A DNA stretch of 43,954 nucleotides from a virus, in IMG/VR virus record IMGVR_UViG_3300035698_004542, positions 1 through 43,954 of that record. One strand, 5' to 3'. Below the pieces are notes generated by a model, which was given only the letters and a program-made list of their open reading frames with translations, was not told where the DNA came from and searched no databases. Positions 1 through 7,998 of this stretch are shown here, one piece after another. Numbering within the stretch: the stretch's first letter is position 1; every line of letters starts with the position of its first letter. The position numbers and the translations under genes are program-made.

Positions 1-51
1 CGTGGTCTCAATAGAGGTGTTCCAATCCTTAAGACTTACAACTACTGCCAT
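1..51 (-). CDS. Partial CDS: start of probable tail-completion gene
   Basis: Only the first 17 codons are inside the window. The reading frame opens with ATG, with a GAGGA ribosome site about 7 nt upstream, immediately after the stop of the HK97 gp10-like gene. In HK97-type phages the gene after gp10 is usually a tail-completion or tail-terminator protein, so that is the positional guess. The visible residues are too few to name a family. Confidence 0.5.
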   Translation of the reverse strand, partial: MAVVVSLKDWNTSIETT

Positions 52-52
52 G

Positions 53-430
53 TTATTTCCTCACAATCCTTCCAACTACTTCGCCAACTATGTCCACAAT
101 CGCATCCTTCTGATCGTCAAAAGCTCGTTGCAAATAGTGAACACGTTCCTCTTGTACAAGCGCATATGAGACGTTAGTTCCCACGATACCTTGCACCCCC
201 AGCCCGCGCCCGTATATACCCGTTGGGGCAACCTCCCCCGTTATGTTGGAGCGCAACCGACCAGTATCAACAGGCGCATTTTTCTTCGCGCCCCTGACCA
301 CGAGCAGCACCGCTTTCTGCATCCCGTCCACCATCAGGCGACCATGTAAGTCGCGGGCGACCTGTTCCATTTTTTGTTTGGTCTCTTCCAGACCGTCAAC
401 GTCGAAGGACACGCGCAGGTCATCCGGCAT
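53..430 (-). CDS. HK97 gp10-like head-tail/tail completion protein
   Basis: 125 aa, the usual size for the HK97 gp10-like family, which acts at the head-tail junction during virion assembly. The family signature is visible in the middle: a basic helix ending in AKKNAPVDTGRLRSNI (about residues 48-63), followed by a beta-rich segment with GIVGTNVSYALVQEE and a C-terminal helix. It lies directly after the gp6-like connector and a tiny membrane protein, the expected place for this family. A GGAGA site lies 9 nt before the ATG, and the start overlaps the 3' end of the small upstream gene. Confidence in family is good; the precise structural position in the virion is inferred. Confidence 0.82.
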   Translation of the reverse strand: MPDDLRVSFDVDGLEETKQKMEQVARDLHGRLMVDGMQKAVLLVVRGAKKNAPVDTGRLRSNITGEVAPTGIYGRGLGVQGIVGTNVSYALVQEERVHYLQRAFDDQKDAIVDIVGEVVGRIVRK

Positions 431-581
431 TAGATATTATCTCCATAATGGAACAAATTACAATTACTAACACCAAGAGCCCCAAAATCCCTAAGAGTAT
501 TTTATTTTCCAAGTTAGATTGCCTAACATATTCCTCTGAATACAAAGTGCCATAACTTGTATCTTCCGGTTTCTTTTTCAT
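420..581 (-). CDS. Small single-pass membrane protein (53 aa)
   Basis: A 53-aa frame fills the gap between the gp6-like and gp10-like genes. Its ATG overlaps the upstream stop as ATGA and its own stop lies 11 nt inside the next gene, so it is tightly packed into the operon. The N-terminal half is charged (MKKKPEDTSYG, then SEEYVRQ). Residues about 27-50 form one hydrophobic segment (ILLGILGLLVLVIVICSIM). The gap would otherwise be the only unused space here, which supports a real gene. The function is unknown; a phage inner-membrane peptide embedded in head genes is odd. Confidence 0.62.
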   Translation of the reverse strand: MKKKPEDTSYGTLYSEEYVRQSNLENKILLGILGLLVLVIVICSIMEIISNAG

Positions 582-1246
582 CGTACCGCCCCTATCGCTA
601 CTCTCCGATAGCGCCCTTTGTCCAGTATAGCTTGCGCTGACGGGTCAAGTCCCTTGATGTATTTTATTTCGCCAGTGTCGGGATTGCCAAGTGCATCCGC
701 CATATGCGCTTTCAATCGTTTGTACCAATAGGCAACTGTCATTATTGTTGCTAAGTGGATGTCGTCAGGAACGGTCACGCTGTATCCCCATTTGGCGGTG
801 ACTTGCACCGTCGGCAGATACCGCCCGCCGTAGCTGCCCTTATAGAAAAACGTGAACGGTGGATCGCCAACGGCGCTTATCATAATGCCCTGGTATGGCC
901 TCCCGTAAACTAGCGGTTGGAAGCTCGGGTTCATAGGGTCTCCAGCGAAAGCCACGTAATCGTCGTCATCCCAGTCGGTGTAATCAGTATCCGTAACGCT
1001 GTCCTTGACGGCGACCAATGTCACCTCTACGAATTCCGGCAAATATAGATACGAGTGTCCCAGCCCGGTGAACACCCGCGCAGTGGCTACCGCGTCGGCC
1101 TCAAAACCGTCCGGCCGATTGCAATAACCGTTGATTAGTTTGGTCGCCGCTTTTATATCGTCACCGATGACGACATCATCGTCCACCGCCGGAAGTGTTT
1201 CAGCTTGCAATTGTGCCTTAACTTCGTCTACTGTTGCGTAGGCCAT
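578..1246 (-). CDS. gp6-like head-tail connector protein
   Basis: 222 aa. The N-terminus (MAYATVDEVKAQLQAETLPAV, then a helix with IKAATKLINGYCNRP) and the pattern of beta segments ending in a helix with PDDIHLATIMTVAYWYKRL are typical of HK97 gp6/phage_gp6 connectors, which bind under the portal after packaging. It is longer than HK97 gp6 itself (about 110 aa) but fits the larger DUF-type relatives. In most phages this gene closely follows the capsid gene; here about 16 kb of cargo lies between them. The ATG has AAGGA about 7 nt upstream. Confidence 0.75.
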   Translation of the reverse strand: MAYATVDEVKAQLQAETLPAVDDDVVIGDDIKAATKLINGYCNRPDGFEADAVATARVFTGLGHSYLYLPEFVEVTLVAVKDSVTDTDYTDWDDDDYVAFAGDPMNPSFQPLVYGRPYQGIMISAVGDPPFTFFYKGSYGGRYLPTVQVTAKWGYSVTVPDDIHLATIMTVAYWYKRLKAHMADALGNPDTGEIKYIKGLDPSAQAILDKGRYRRVAIGAVR

Positions 1247-1248
1247 GA

Positions 1249-1959
1249 TTATTCCTTACTCTGACATTTCCACTTCCCATCAGATAATTGCCAACCGTCA
1301 CCAAAATGAGCGATACCGTTAAGCGCCTCATTAGCTTGTCGAACAAAACCTACCATGCCTACGTTTTGACGGTCTATGATTTCAACGTCAAAGTCACGCC
1401 CTAAACTGTCGCGCATTGCGTTACATATATCATACACCGGTTGGCACGGACGTTTGCTGCCGGTGGGGGCGTAGTCGTGAAACAATATCATCCCACCTGT
1501 TTTGAGTTCGTTAAACCAGTCTAAGTCTTTGGCGAGACAGTTATGGTTTCCATCAACGAATATAAAATCCAATTTCTGATTCATGTGCTGCCATTGCACT
1601 AAATAATCCCATGACATCACCCGGTCTACATAAACATTGTGATATGGCTTCAAATTAATTACCGCCTCCACGAACTCTACTTGCTTGGGATTGAGCGTAA
1701 TCACCCGTCCCTCGCTCAGCGCTTGCGCCAGTACCGCAGCGCTGTACCCGGTTGCGGTTCCAATCTCTAGCGCTTGACTACCCTTCACATTGTATCTACT
1801 GGAAAGGGCATATAAACACGCCGCCTGATAATGCCAAATCTCACGCTTGGTTTGTTTGATGTTCGAGCGCGCGTTATACAAGGCATCCGGCAGTTTGGGA
1901 TAATCATCTAACGGCGCAATATAGGCTAAAATCTCATCTGGCGTTCCGGTTATTTTCAT
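1249..1959 (-). CDS. Class I SAM-dependent methyltransferase (Methyltransf_24 type)
   Basis: 236 aa. Rossmann-fold methyltransferase signs are clear: motif I ALEIGTATGYSAAVLA (about residues 62-77), an acidic-type loop after ITLNPKQVEFV, and DFIFVDGNHN followed by GGMILFHDYAP, where the conserved D and H resemble the metal-assisted O-methyltransferases of the Methyltransf_24/macrocin-O-methyltransferase type. Such enzymes commonly methylate sugar hydroxyls. It is the last gene of the sugar cassette, next to an epimerase and glycosyltransferases, so methylation of a glycan is the likely role (inference). The second of two ATGs is chosen because GGAG lies 5 nt upstream of it. Confidence 0.8.
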   Translation of the reverse strand: MKITGTPDEILAYIAPLDDYPKLPDALYNARSNIKQTKREIWHYQAACLYALSSRYNVKGSQALEIGTATGYSAAVLAQALSEGRVITLNPKQVEFVEAVINLKPYHNVYVDRVMSWDYLVQWQHMNQKLDFIFVDGNHNCLAKDLDWFNELKTGGMILFHDYAPTGSKRPCQPVYDICNAMRDSLGRDFDVEIIDRQNVGMVGFVRQANEALNGIAHFGDGWQLSDGKWKCQSKE

Positions 1960-1974
1960 CATATCTCCAGTATA

Positions 1975-2874
1975 TCATACTTTATTTCGACTGTCCCAAG
2001 TTAGCTGTAATCCGTCGCGCAACGTCACGGTAGGAGTCCATCGTAACACGCGCCGAGCGCGTTCTATGCTCATCACCCGGCGGCGTACATTGTCGATGTC
2101 GCGGTTTTCAACTCGGATAAAATCCGAATCTCCATGTTTGCAATATATCATTCGTGCCAATTGGTTAACATTAGTCTCAATCCCCGTTCCGATGTTCATC
2201 GTTTCACCGACTGCGCGTTCATTATCTATTGACCACATTAACGCCCGCACAACATCATCAACATAGGTGTAATCCCGTGTCTGTTGACCATCTCCGCAAA
2301 CAGTTATCGATTTACTTTCTCGCACGGCCTGCATAAATATTGGTATCACCCCCACCCTTTGCCGGGGCCCGTACACGTTCGACAATCTAAATACCACCAC
2401 CGGCAACCTGAAACTCTCGTAAAACGCCTGACAATATAACTCACCCGTGTACTTGCTGGCGGCGTATGGGGTCAACATATAAGCGGGCGTGTCTTCGGTT
2501 ATTGGAAGCTGTGATGAGTTGCCATAGATAGATGCTGAGGAGGTGTAGATAACTCGCTTAACATCATACCGCCTAGCATAATCTAAGACGCTAAATGTCC
2601 CTTGTGCATTTGAAGTAAAATCACTATATGGACTTTTGGTGGACGCGATAATGTTCTTGGCGGCAAGATGGTAAATCACATCAAACCTGTTGTGGTCGTT
2701 AGTTGATGAGATACACTCTACCGGAGTTTTACTAAAATCATTTATACCCTGTAGTTTTTCTATTGCCGGATGCGACATATCATCCAACACCGTCACATCA
2801 TGCGCCTTTTCCACCAACGCATCGACCAGGTGCGAACCAATGAATCCCATTCCGCCCGTGACTAACACCTTCAT
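1975..2874 (-). CDS. NAD-dependent sugar-nucleotide epimerase/dehydratase (extended SDR)
   Basis: 299 aa, full length for the GalE/RmlB-like extended short-chain dehydrogenases. The nucleotide-binding GGMGFIGSH motif is at residues 7-15, the catalytic Ser/Thr region TSSASIYG at 111-118, and the YAASK catalytic pair at Tyr137/Lys141. The LSNVYGPRQ and GDGQQTRDYTYVDDV segments bind the nucleotide sugar in this family. The likely reaction is epimerisation or dehydration of an NDP-sugar, supplying donors for the neighbouring glycosyltransferases; the exact sugar cannot be read from sequence. The start overlaps the upstream gene's stop (ATGA) with GAGGAG 8 nt ahead. Confidence 0.9.
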   Translation of the reverse strand: MKVLVTGGMGFIGSHLVDALVEKAHDVTVLDDMSHPAIEKLQGINDFSKTPVECISSTNDHNRFDVIYHLAAKNIIASTKSPYSDFTSNAQGTFSVLDYARRYDVKRVIYTSSASIYGNSSQLPITEDTPAYMLTPYAASKYTGELYCQAFYESFRLPVVVFRLSNVYGPRQRVGVIPIFMQAVRESKSITVCGDGQQTRDYTYVDDVVRALMWSIDNERAVGETMNIGTGIETNVNQLARMIYCKHGDSDFIRVENRDIDNVRRRVMSIERARRVLRWTPTVTLRDGLQLTWDSRNKV

Positions 2875-3755
2875 ATCTTGAACTCCTCGAATATAATCTG
2901 TCTCAACTCTTGCGCCCGTGTCGCCCAGGTGTGATATTGCCGCACAAGCTCATAACTTCTATCGGCTATCTCTCGCCATTTTCCATTTGCCATTAAAGTT
3001 GTGAGAACGTCGGCAAGCTGCTCCCAGTTCCCGAACTCAACATAGTGTTCTCCAGGCTCCCGTTTTTCGCCTGATACCATTGGCAATGTATCAGTCACCA
3101 GACACGACCTTGAGGCCATGACATCAAATACGCGGTGATTGCGACACGATGAATTATAAATAGTGTTGACACTAATTTTAGCCCGGTTGAAACTATATGG
3201 ATAATCTAATTTACTACGTTTGCCGCCCATGTATTTATATCCCTGCTGAGAACAAAATTCGGTTAACCATTGGTGCATATCTTTGCGGCGCTGGTCAATT
3301 GGGCGGGCGTGAAAACAAATATCAACATCCTTCTCCAGTTCATAATCCTTGAAAAATTCATCATTGACGCAATATCCCAAACGCCTAGTTGGGATATTTA
3401 GATGCTGGAAGCGCGACAGCTTATCCTGCTCAATCAATAACAAATCATGCTGTGGCGCAGTCCGCAACCGTATCTTGTAATGATCCTTGCTGGCCGGGCT
3501 GTCAACTATGTAATAAATGGCCGGGATAACTGCATCTCGTTTCAATCTCCCAAAACACTTGTGATCTTCACGGAATATCAAATCAAAGCCCATACTTTTG
3601 TATTCAGAACGCCTCACAGAACTGTCGCGCCCTATGCCAAAATGCGTCACCTCGAACTCTGGCACAGCGTAAGACCAAAACCCGACGGCCCGATCAAACT
3701 GGCGGGGATTATCATAGTGGACTAACGCGACCTTCAATCTAGATAAAATCTTCAT
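2871..3755 (-). CDS. CgeB-type glycosyltransferase, copy 1
   Basis: 294 aa. It begins with a Rossmann-like strand (LKVALVHYD) and ends in the domain seen in CgeB/Glyco_trans_1_2 glycosyltransferases: NHRVFDVMASRSCLVTD (about residues 206-222), an acidic segment around GEHYVEF, and a terminal HTWATRAQELRQII helix. The family transfers sugars from NDP-donors. It is one of three intact paralogues in this cassette; this one and the copy right of the radical SAM gene share the FDVMASRSCL block. The upstream ORF would allow a longer N-terminus, but the ATG with GGAGG just ahead aligns with the paralogues' starts. It overlaps the radical SAM gene by about 17 nt. The acceptor is unknown. Confidence 0.82.
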   Translation of the reverse strand: MKILSRLKVALVHYDNPRQFDRAVGFWSYAVPEFEVTHFGIGRDSSVRRSEYKSMGFDLIFREDHKCFGRLKRDAVIPAIYYIVDSPASKDHYKIRLRTAPQHDLLLIEQDKLSRFQHLNIPTRRLGYCVNDEFFKDYELEKDVDICFHARPIDQRRKDMHQWLTEFCSQQGYKYMGGKRSKLDYPYSFNRAKISVNTIYNSSCRNHRVFDVMASRSCLVTDTLPMVSGEKREPGEHYVEFGNWEQLADVLTTLMANGKWREIADRSYELVRQYHTWATRAQELRQIIFEEFKI

Positions 3756-4752
3756 GCCCCTCCGGTTCGCTAAAAACATTCTCCACCGCTTTGTTTGGGA
3801 TATGCCCTCGACACATCACCCGGCACCGACCATCAACCTTCGCCATCGGCACCCGTTGCCAGATTGATGCAAAGGTTTCTTTGTTTATATCCCCCAGGCA
3901 ATCTCCATCGAAACCTCTGCGATTCAAACACGTCCACACTTTGCCGTTAGGCGTGATGACGCTCTGAGCTTTTGACCACCGGCAATTGATATATCCGTGC
4001 CCATCCCAGTTGAGATACATCGCAAACCGTCTCGCATCGGCAAATACTTTCGTCTCACCACGCTCCAGCAACAGGAGCCCATCAATAGCGGTCTCAATCC
4101 AGTCCATATTGTCGTATGCGTCAATGGCGGGGCGGAACTGGACATAATCGGGATTGATTTCAATGTTCACAAAATCATACATGCGCTGAATATTGTGGGC
4201 ATTGTCAGGCGTGACCAGCATCCCCACACCGATTGTCGCCCCCCCCTCGGCGGCCTTCAATCGTTCTATGCCATCCAGCACCCAATCGAATATTTCCGGC
4301 TTCACTCTTTTGACGGTTGCAAACTCTTTCCCACTGATACAATCCAAACTCACGTATACCCACGTACAGTGTCGCTTGATGACATTAGCAAGCGTGGTCG
4401 GCATACTCACGCCGTTGGTGTACATCCCTTGCGGCAGGGCAGTCGCCTCTATGATGTCTATGATATGAGGATGCAACGTCGGTTCGCCGCCGCCCGCCCA
4501 CGTAACCGACCTGACCCCAAACTCTTTTAATTCCTGGACAATCTTCAACGCTAACTTTCGTCCCATCATATCCCCGCAAACCGGGTCAAGCTTACATCCC
4601 TTGACGTGCTTGCCTTTGCTGTGCGTATACGCGAAATGGCAAAATTTACACCCAAGATTACATCTGTTGCTCAAGTCAACCTCAACGTTAACAGGAGGGG
4701 GATGATCGCGGAATCTATCTAGATATTTGAGAACCTTGTTCGTGTCAATCAA
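3739..4752 (-). CDS. Radical SAM/SPASM-type protein
   Basis: 337 aa. The radical SAM cluster motif CNLGCKFC (Cys31, 35, 38) follows VNVEVDLSNR, and AGGGEPTLHP gives the SAM-binding GGEP motif. The C-terminal third has the cysteine pattern of a SPASM-like auxiliary cluster domain (NCRWS, VWTCLNRRGFDGDC, RCRVMC). Two extra cysteines (GCKLDPVC) lie right after the main cluster. The family performs radical chemistry on peptides, sugars or other small molecules. Wedged between two glycosyltransferases with small overlaps, it probably modifies a sugar or the glycosylated acceptor (inference). The start is a TTG with AAGAGG 7 nt upstream, overlapping the previous stop; an earlier TTG would lack a ribosome site. 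Confidence 0.85.
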   Translation of the reverse strand: MIDTNKVLKYLDRFRDHPPPVNVEVDLSNRCNLGCKFCHFAYTHSKGKHVKGCKLDPVCGDMMGRKLALKIVQELKEFGVRSVTWAGGGEPTLHPHIIDIIEATALPQGMYTNGVSMPTTLANVIKRHCTWVYVSLDCISGKEFATVKRVKPEIFDWVLDGIERLKAAEGGATIGVGMLVTPDNAHNIQRMYDFVNIEINPDYVQFRPAIDAYDNMDWIETAIDGLLLLERGETKVFADARRFAMYLNWDGHGYINCRWSKAQSVITPNGKVWTCLNRRGFDGDCLGDINKETFASIWQRVPMAKVDGRCRVMCRGHIPNKAVENVFSEPEGHEDFI

Positions 4753-5641
4753 CTTGGAACCTCTTCGTTCTTGGAATATCAAAATGATGTCTGATGATGT
4801 CCGCCAGTTGTCGGGCGCGCACCGCCCAAGTGTGATGTTCCTGTATCAGTTCATAGCCTGCATTAGAAATCGCTTGCCATTTACTAGTTTTCAAAAGCAC
4901 TAATATCATCGTTTCTAATTCGCCATCTTTATATATTCCATAACATCCGTCTCCCTTTAATTCATCGGATACCGTTGGCAGTGGGGAAGTCAGCAAGCAT
5001 GACCTCGAAGCCATCACATCAAAACAACGGTGCGTTCGTGTCTCTGGATTGCGATTCAAATTGATGTTGATTTTACACCGCGCCAAACTCTTAGCATAAG
5101 CCACGCCGCCGCGCTGTCCGAACTGGTAAGTATACCCGTTGTGTTTACAGAGTTTAAATATTCCCTCATGTAGCTGTAATCGTTCCGGCGTATGGTGGAA
5201 AAAGAAACCCACATCGGTTGTGTAGTCGCCATATTTCGGGGCGAACATTCTATCGTTAACACAATGCGACAAACGGCGTACCGGCGCGCTCCCCGCGAAC
5301 CGTTCCAATCTATCCCAGTCAACCAGCACAAGGTCGGCTTGCTCCGCCGCCACCCTTCGCTCACGGTAATGATTAGAAGACAACGTGCTGTCTACCACAT
5401 AGTAAATCAAAGGCGTGTCACCCTTATCATTCCACGTCACCCTCATTCTGGCATCCTCCTGGAATATCACGTCAAATTCTTGGAATTGGAGGCGTGATAA
5501 ATCAACGTATTTCTCCTGTGGGAAGCGAGTGACCTCAAACTCCGGCACGGGATATGACCATATGCCGACCATTCGACTATCTTTGTGGCGGGGATGGTCT
5601 GCATGTACAAGTGCTACTTTAATCGGCCTCATCTCTATCAC
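4745..5641 (-). CDS. CgeB-type glycosyltransferase, copy 2
   Basis: 298 aa, same architecture as the other two CgeB-type copies: N-terminal IKVALVHADHPRHKDSR, then GIWSYPVPEFEV, and C-terminal HRCFDVMASRSCLLTS with the terminal HTWAVRARQL helix. The N-terminal 'SYxVPEFEV' and C-terminal blocks are shared with copy 1, indicating duplication within the cassette. Likely role: a sugar transferase in the same pathway as the adjacent radical SAM protein. The start is GTG with AAGGA 6 nt upstream; ATG three codons on is an alternative. It overlaps the preceding small gene by about 20 nt. Confidence 0.82.
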   Translation of the reverse strand: MIEMRPIKVALVHADHPRHKDSRMVGIWSYPVPEFEVTRFPQEKYVDLSRLQFQEFDVIFQEDARMRVTWNDKGDTPLIYYVVDSTLSSNHYRERRVAAEQADLVLVDWDRLERFAGSAPVRRLSHCVNDRMFAPKYGDYTTDVGFFFHHTPERLQLHEGIFKLCKHNGYTYQFGQRGGVAYAKSLARCKININLNRNPETRTHRCFDVMASRSCLLTSPLPTVSDELKGDGCYGIYKDGELETMILVLLKTSKWQAISNAGYELIQEHHTWAVRARQLADIIRHHFDIPRTKRFQVD

Positions 5642-5837
5642 CTATTTTCCTTGCCGCCAGATAAACGATCATTGCCGGAACATCCAACGTTTGCTCACCT
5701 TTAGAGCATGTAAACTTAAATCTAACTACACTCTGATTATCTTCGTCAATCATTGATTCTACAGAGTGAACTTTAGTAGTATTCGGAAACCCTAGGAGAC
5801 CTAAAATTTCCTTCGGTGATGCTTCAGCCGGTTTCAC
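5619..5837 (-). CDS. Hypothetical protein (72 aa) in glycosyltransferase cassette
   Basis: No family recognised. It is a small mixed-charge protein beginning with KPAEASPKEILGLLGFPNTT and carrying VRFKFTCSKGEQTLDVPAMIVYLAA. The GTG start overlaps the previous stop (ATGTGA) with GAGGTG ahead, and the 3' end overlaps the next glycosyltransferase, so it is translationally embedded in the operon. It may be an accessory subunit, but nothing in the sequence shows this. Confidence 0.6.
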   Translation of the reverse strand: MKPAEASPKEILGLLGFPNTTKVHSVESMIDEDNQSVVRFKFTCSKGEQTLDVPAMIVYLAARKIGDRDEAD

Positions 5838-6172
5838 ATTTTCACCTCAAGTTGCCAGATTTCATATTCTCCTAACTCGCCTATTTTCTTATATTCTCTG
5901 AGAATTTCTTGGCCTATCTCAGGACATATTTCATCAGTTTTATTTATATGAACCTCAGCCCCTATAGGTAATTCGCTCGGAACAACATGATTTTCCAATA
6001 GGTGACCGTAATATCCAGGCCAATAATCTCTTTTGTCTGGTTGATACTCAACACGAAATTTTCCTAAAACAATCGGGAATTCCCTATTGAGTATTCTGTA
6101 TCGATAATCCTCTATACCATAGATCGTCAACACTCGGTACTTTAATTCATTCATGCTAATCTTGTCGCTCAT
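5834..6172 (-). CDS. Hypothetical protein (112 aa)
   Basis: No family recognised. It is rich in aromatic residues (YRYRILNREFPIV, PDKRDYWPGYYGHLLENH) and in charged residues toward the C-terminus, with no membrane segment or signal peptide. The ATG overlaps the upstream glycosyltransferase stop (ATGA-type) with GAGGAG upstream, so it is co-translated with copy 3 of the CgeB-type enzymes. Confidence 0.6.
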   Translation of the reverse strand: MSDKISMNELKYRVLTIYGIEDYRYRILNREFPIVLGKFRVEYQPDKRDYWPGYYGHLLENHVVPSELPIGAEVHINKTDEICPEIGQEILREYKKIGELGEYEIWQLEVKM

Positions 6173-7026
6173 ATCCCCAACTCCTCACTCAATATCTGAC
6201 GTAATTGTGTCGCCCGCTTCGTCCAGGTGTGATGTTTTTGCACCAACTCATAACCGCGCTGTCCTAAGTCCCGCCACATTCCGCTTTTAAGGAAGTTAAT
6301 AACGAACAAATTCAATTCCTTGACGTTCTTAAAAGTGGCGTAAATCTTCGCCACGTCAGGGTCTAGCTCCGGGACAGGCGTGGTCAGTAAACACGTTCCA
6401 CATGCCAACGCCTGGAGAATGCGGTAGGAGAAATTATCGGGATTGTAAGATACATTCACGCTGATTCGGCTCCTCGCAAAACTCTTTGGATACTTTGTGC
6501 CATCACGCCAACCCGATTGGTATCTATATCCCTTACGGTCACACAAGCCCGATAGTTTCCAGTCATAATAGCGGCGTTTTGTAGTGCCTGCGAAAAAATA
6601 ACCGACATCGGTTGTTTTGTCTCCATAACCGGGATGGAATAGGTTTTCATCTATGCACATCATCCAACGGCGAACAGGTTTGCCAATGTCCGTAAAGCGC
6701 TCCAACCTATCCTGTGTAAGCAAAATCAAGTCCGCCCCCTGCGCTTGTGTGTGACGGATACCATAATGCCAATCTGACATAATACTATCGCCTACCCAAT
6801 AAACAACCGGAACGCCTTCTCCGACAATAGTTCCGAGTGCGTGCGAGTCCTCAATCAACACAAAATCATATTCCGCATAATCCGCACGGTCTATAACATA
6901 CCCGTCGCTTACTTTCGTTCGTTGCCATGTGAACTCTGGCACCGGATATGACCATGCACCGTGCATACGTTCTGTCGTTTGCTCACGATGATATGAGTGG
7001 ATGACGGCGACTTTAAGTGAGTTCAA
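6169..7026 (-). CDS. CgeB-type glycosyltransferase, copy 3
   Basis: 285 aa. The N-terminal LKVAVIHSYHRE and GAWSYPVPEF match copies 1 and 2; the C-terminal block is more diverged (YRILQALACGTCLLTTPVPE) but still has the HTWTKRATQLRQIL end helix. The start is TTG with GGGGAG 7 nt upstream, overlapping the previous small gene by 14 nt. The identical arrangement (small gene then TTG start of a CgeB-type enzyme) is duplicated about 670 bp upstream, where only the first codons of the enzyme survive. Likely role: transfer of a sugar in the same pathway. Confidence 0.82.
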   Translation of the reverse strand: MNSLKVAVIHSYHREQTTERMHGAWSYPVPEFTWQRTKVSDGYVIDRADYAEYDFVLIEDSHALGTIVGEGVPVVYWVGDSIMSDWHYGIRHTQAQGADLILLTQDRLERFTDIGKPVRRWMMCIDENLFHPGYGDKTTDVGYFFAGTTKRRYYDWKLSGLCDRKGYRYQSGWRDGTKYPKSFARSRISVNVSYNPDNFSYRILQALACGTCLLTTPVPELDPDVAKIYATFKNVKELNLFVINFLKSGMWRDLGQRGYELVQKHHTWTKRATQLRQILSEELGI

Positions 7027-7324
7027 CCTTGTGCTCCCCTTTATCTAAGATAGCTGTTATTTTAGATTCTAAACCTAATAACCAGAATTCCGCATCAAAG
7101 ACCCCCTCTTGAATATAACCCCACTCTTCATCGGTTAGTTCATAATGTACTCTCCAATCACCGTGAACCGACTCTTCAAAATTAAATGTAAGAAGTAAAC
7201 TGAGCGGTTTATCTGGGGTTCTTGGGTTATGTAGCCTTATACACCGCCCTTTAACAAATTCAACCTCTTGGAATTGTTCACACCACTTTTTAATATTATC
7301 CGCTACGTTTTCAGGTACTTCCAT
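6997..7324 (-). repeat. Direct repeat copy A (about 328 bp)
   Basis: The unit contains one 103-aa gene plus the first roughly ten codons of a CgeB-type glycosyltransferase. It matches copy B, 674 bp to the right, with roughly 90% identity by eye and no length difference across the gene, so it is a recent tandem duplication. Confidence 0.85.
7013..7324 (-). CDS. Hypothetical protein, duplicated copy A (103 aa)
   Basis: No family recognised. It is an acidic small protein nearly identical to its copy upstream (NIKKWCEQFQEVEFVKGRCI and LDKGEHKVE are shared). The start chosen, MEVPEN, has AAGGAG about 7 nt ahead and gives exactly the same length as the other copy; the longer frame would extend into the preceding gene. 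Pairing with a glycosyltransferase start in both copies suggests the protein belongs functionally with a CgeB-type enzyme, perhaps as an accessory subunit (inference). Confidence 0.7.
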   Translation of the reverse strand: MEVPENVADNIKKWCEQFQEVEFVKGRCIRLHNPRTPDKPLSLLLTFNFEESVHGDWRVHYELTDEEWGYIQEGVFDAEFWLLGLESKITAILDKGEHKVELT

Positions 7325-7325
7325 T

Positions 7326-7625
7326 TCATTTCTCCTTTTCAACTTTACACTCCCCAACACCTTCCCATCTGTCGTTTTTAAACTTCGATTGCGTTAGAAC
7401 TGTCATCCATTCGTACATTAAATTCAACTCGAACAATTCCCTCACTACCATGTTGAGTAATCGTAAGTCGGCAGTATCAACATCGTGCTCTTTGCACCAC
7501 TCAAACAATCGATTAGAAATAGTTTTAGTTTGTGGCCTCAACTCTTCCAACAACTCCATGAAATCATCGGTGTACTCACCATTAAAATTTAGAATTTTGC
7601 TGTTAAATGGTTTGTCAATTTTCAC
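7326..7625 (-). CDS. Hypothetical protein (99 aa) replacing a deleted glycosyltransferase
   Basis: The open frame can be read back to a TTG encoding KPLKVAVIHSHDRG, the N-terminus of a CgeB-type glycosyltransferase, but the better start is an internal GTG with GGGAGG 5 nt upstream, giving KIDKPFNSKILNFN and onward. The remaining protein (helical, LRPQTKTISNRLFEWCKEHDVD) is not a glycosyltransferase and I do not recognise it. The layout indicates that a glycosyltransferase between the two 103-aa copies was deleted and this gene now sits at the junction. Confidence 0.55.
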   Translation of the reverse strand: MKIDKPFNSKILNFNGEYTDDFMELLEELRPQTKTISNRLFEWCKEHDVDTADLRLLNMVVRELFELNLMYEWMTVLTQSKFKNDRWEGVGECKVEKEK

Positions 7626-7700
7626 TCCGTCCTCCCGTCTAACTCTTTCAGATATTCCTCGGTCATGCGAATGGATTACGGCGACTTTAAGCGGTTTCAA
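7626..7700 (-). pseudogene. Remnant of a fourth CgeB-type glycosyltransferase
   Basis: It encodes KPLKVAVIHS, matching the start of copy 3 (NSLKVAVIHS), with the same ribosome site and TTG start overlapping the 103-aa gene. It then breaks off. The right end carries the 14-bp GACGGGAGGACGGA that also forms the last codons (DGRTE, stop) of the large glycosyltransferase upstream, as if the start of one transferase gene had been joined to the end of another by internal deletion. Confidence 0.6.
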
Positions 7701-7998
7701 CCTTGTGTTCCCCTTTATCTAAGATAGCTGTTATTTTAGATTCTAAACTTAATAACCAGAATTCCGCATCAACAATCTCCTCTTGAATAGAATCCCACTC
7801 TTCATCGGTTAGCTCATAATGCACACTCCAATCACCGCGAACCGACTCTTCAAAATTAAATGTAAGAAGTAAACTGAGCGGTTTATCTGGGGTTCTTGGG
7901 TTATGTAGCCTTATACACCGCCCTTTAACAAATTCAACCCCTTGGAACTGTTCACACCATTTTTTAATGTTATCCACTACGTTTTCAGATACATTCAT
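7671..7998 (-). repeat. Direct repeat copy B (about 328 bp)
   Basis: Partner of the repeat 674 bp to the left. It contains the second 103-aa gene and the first codons of a glycosyltransferase whose body is missing. Confidence 0.85.
7687..7998 (-). CDS. Hypothetical protein, duplicated copy B (103 aa)
   Basis: Paralogue of the 103-aa protein downstream. Differences are scattered substitutions, for example EEIVDAEFWLLSLE against EGVFDAEFWLLGLE. The ATG has GGGAGG ahead and overlaps the stop of the large glycosyltransferase. No known family is recognised. Confidence 0.7.
   Translation of the reverse strand: MNVSENVVDNIKKWCEQFQGVEFVKGRCIRLHNPRTPDKPLSLLLTFNFEESVRGDWSVHYELTDEEWDSIQEEIVDAEFWLLSLESKITAILDKGEHKVETA

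Noticed and set aside
3997-4530. Plus-strand open frame opposite the radical SAM gene
   Set aside because: Antisense shadow; the minus-strand product has unmistakable radical SAM motifs.
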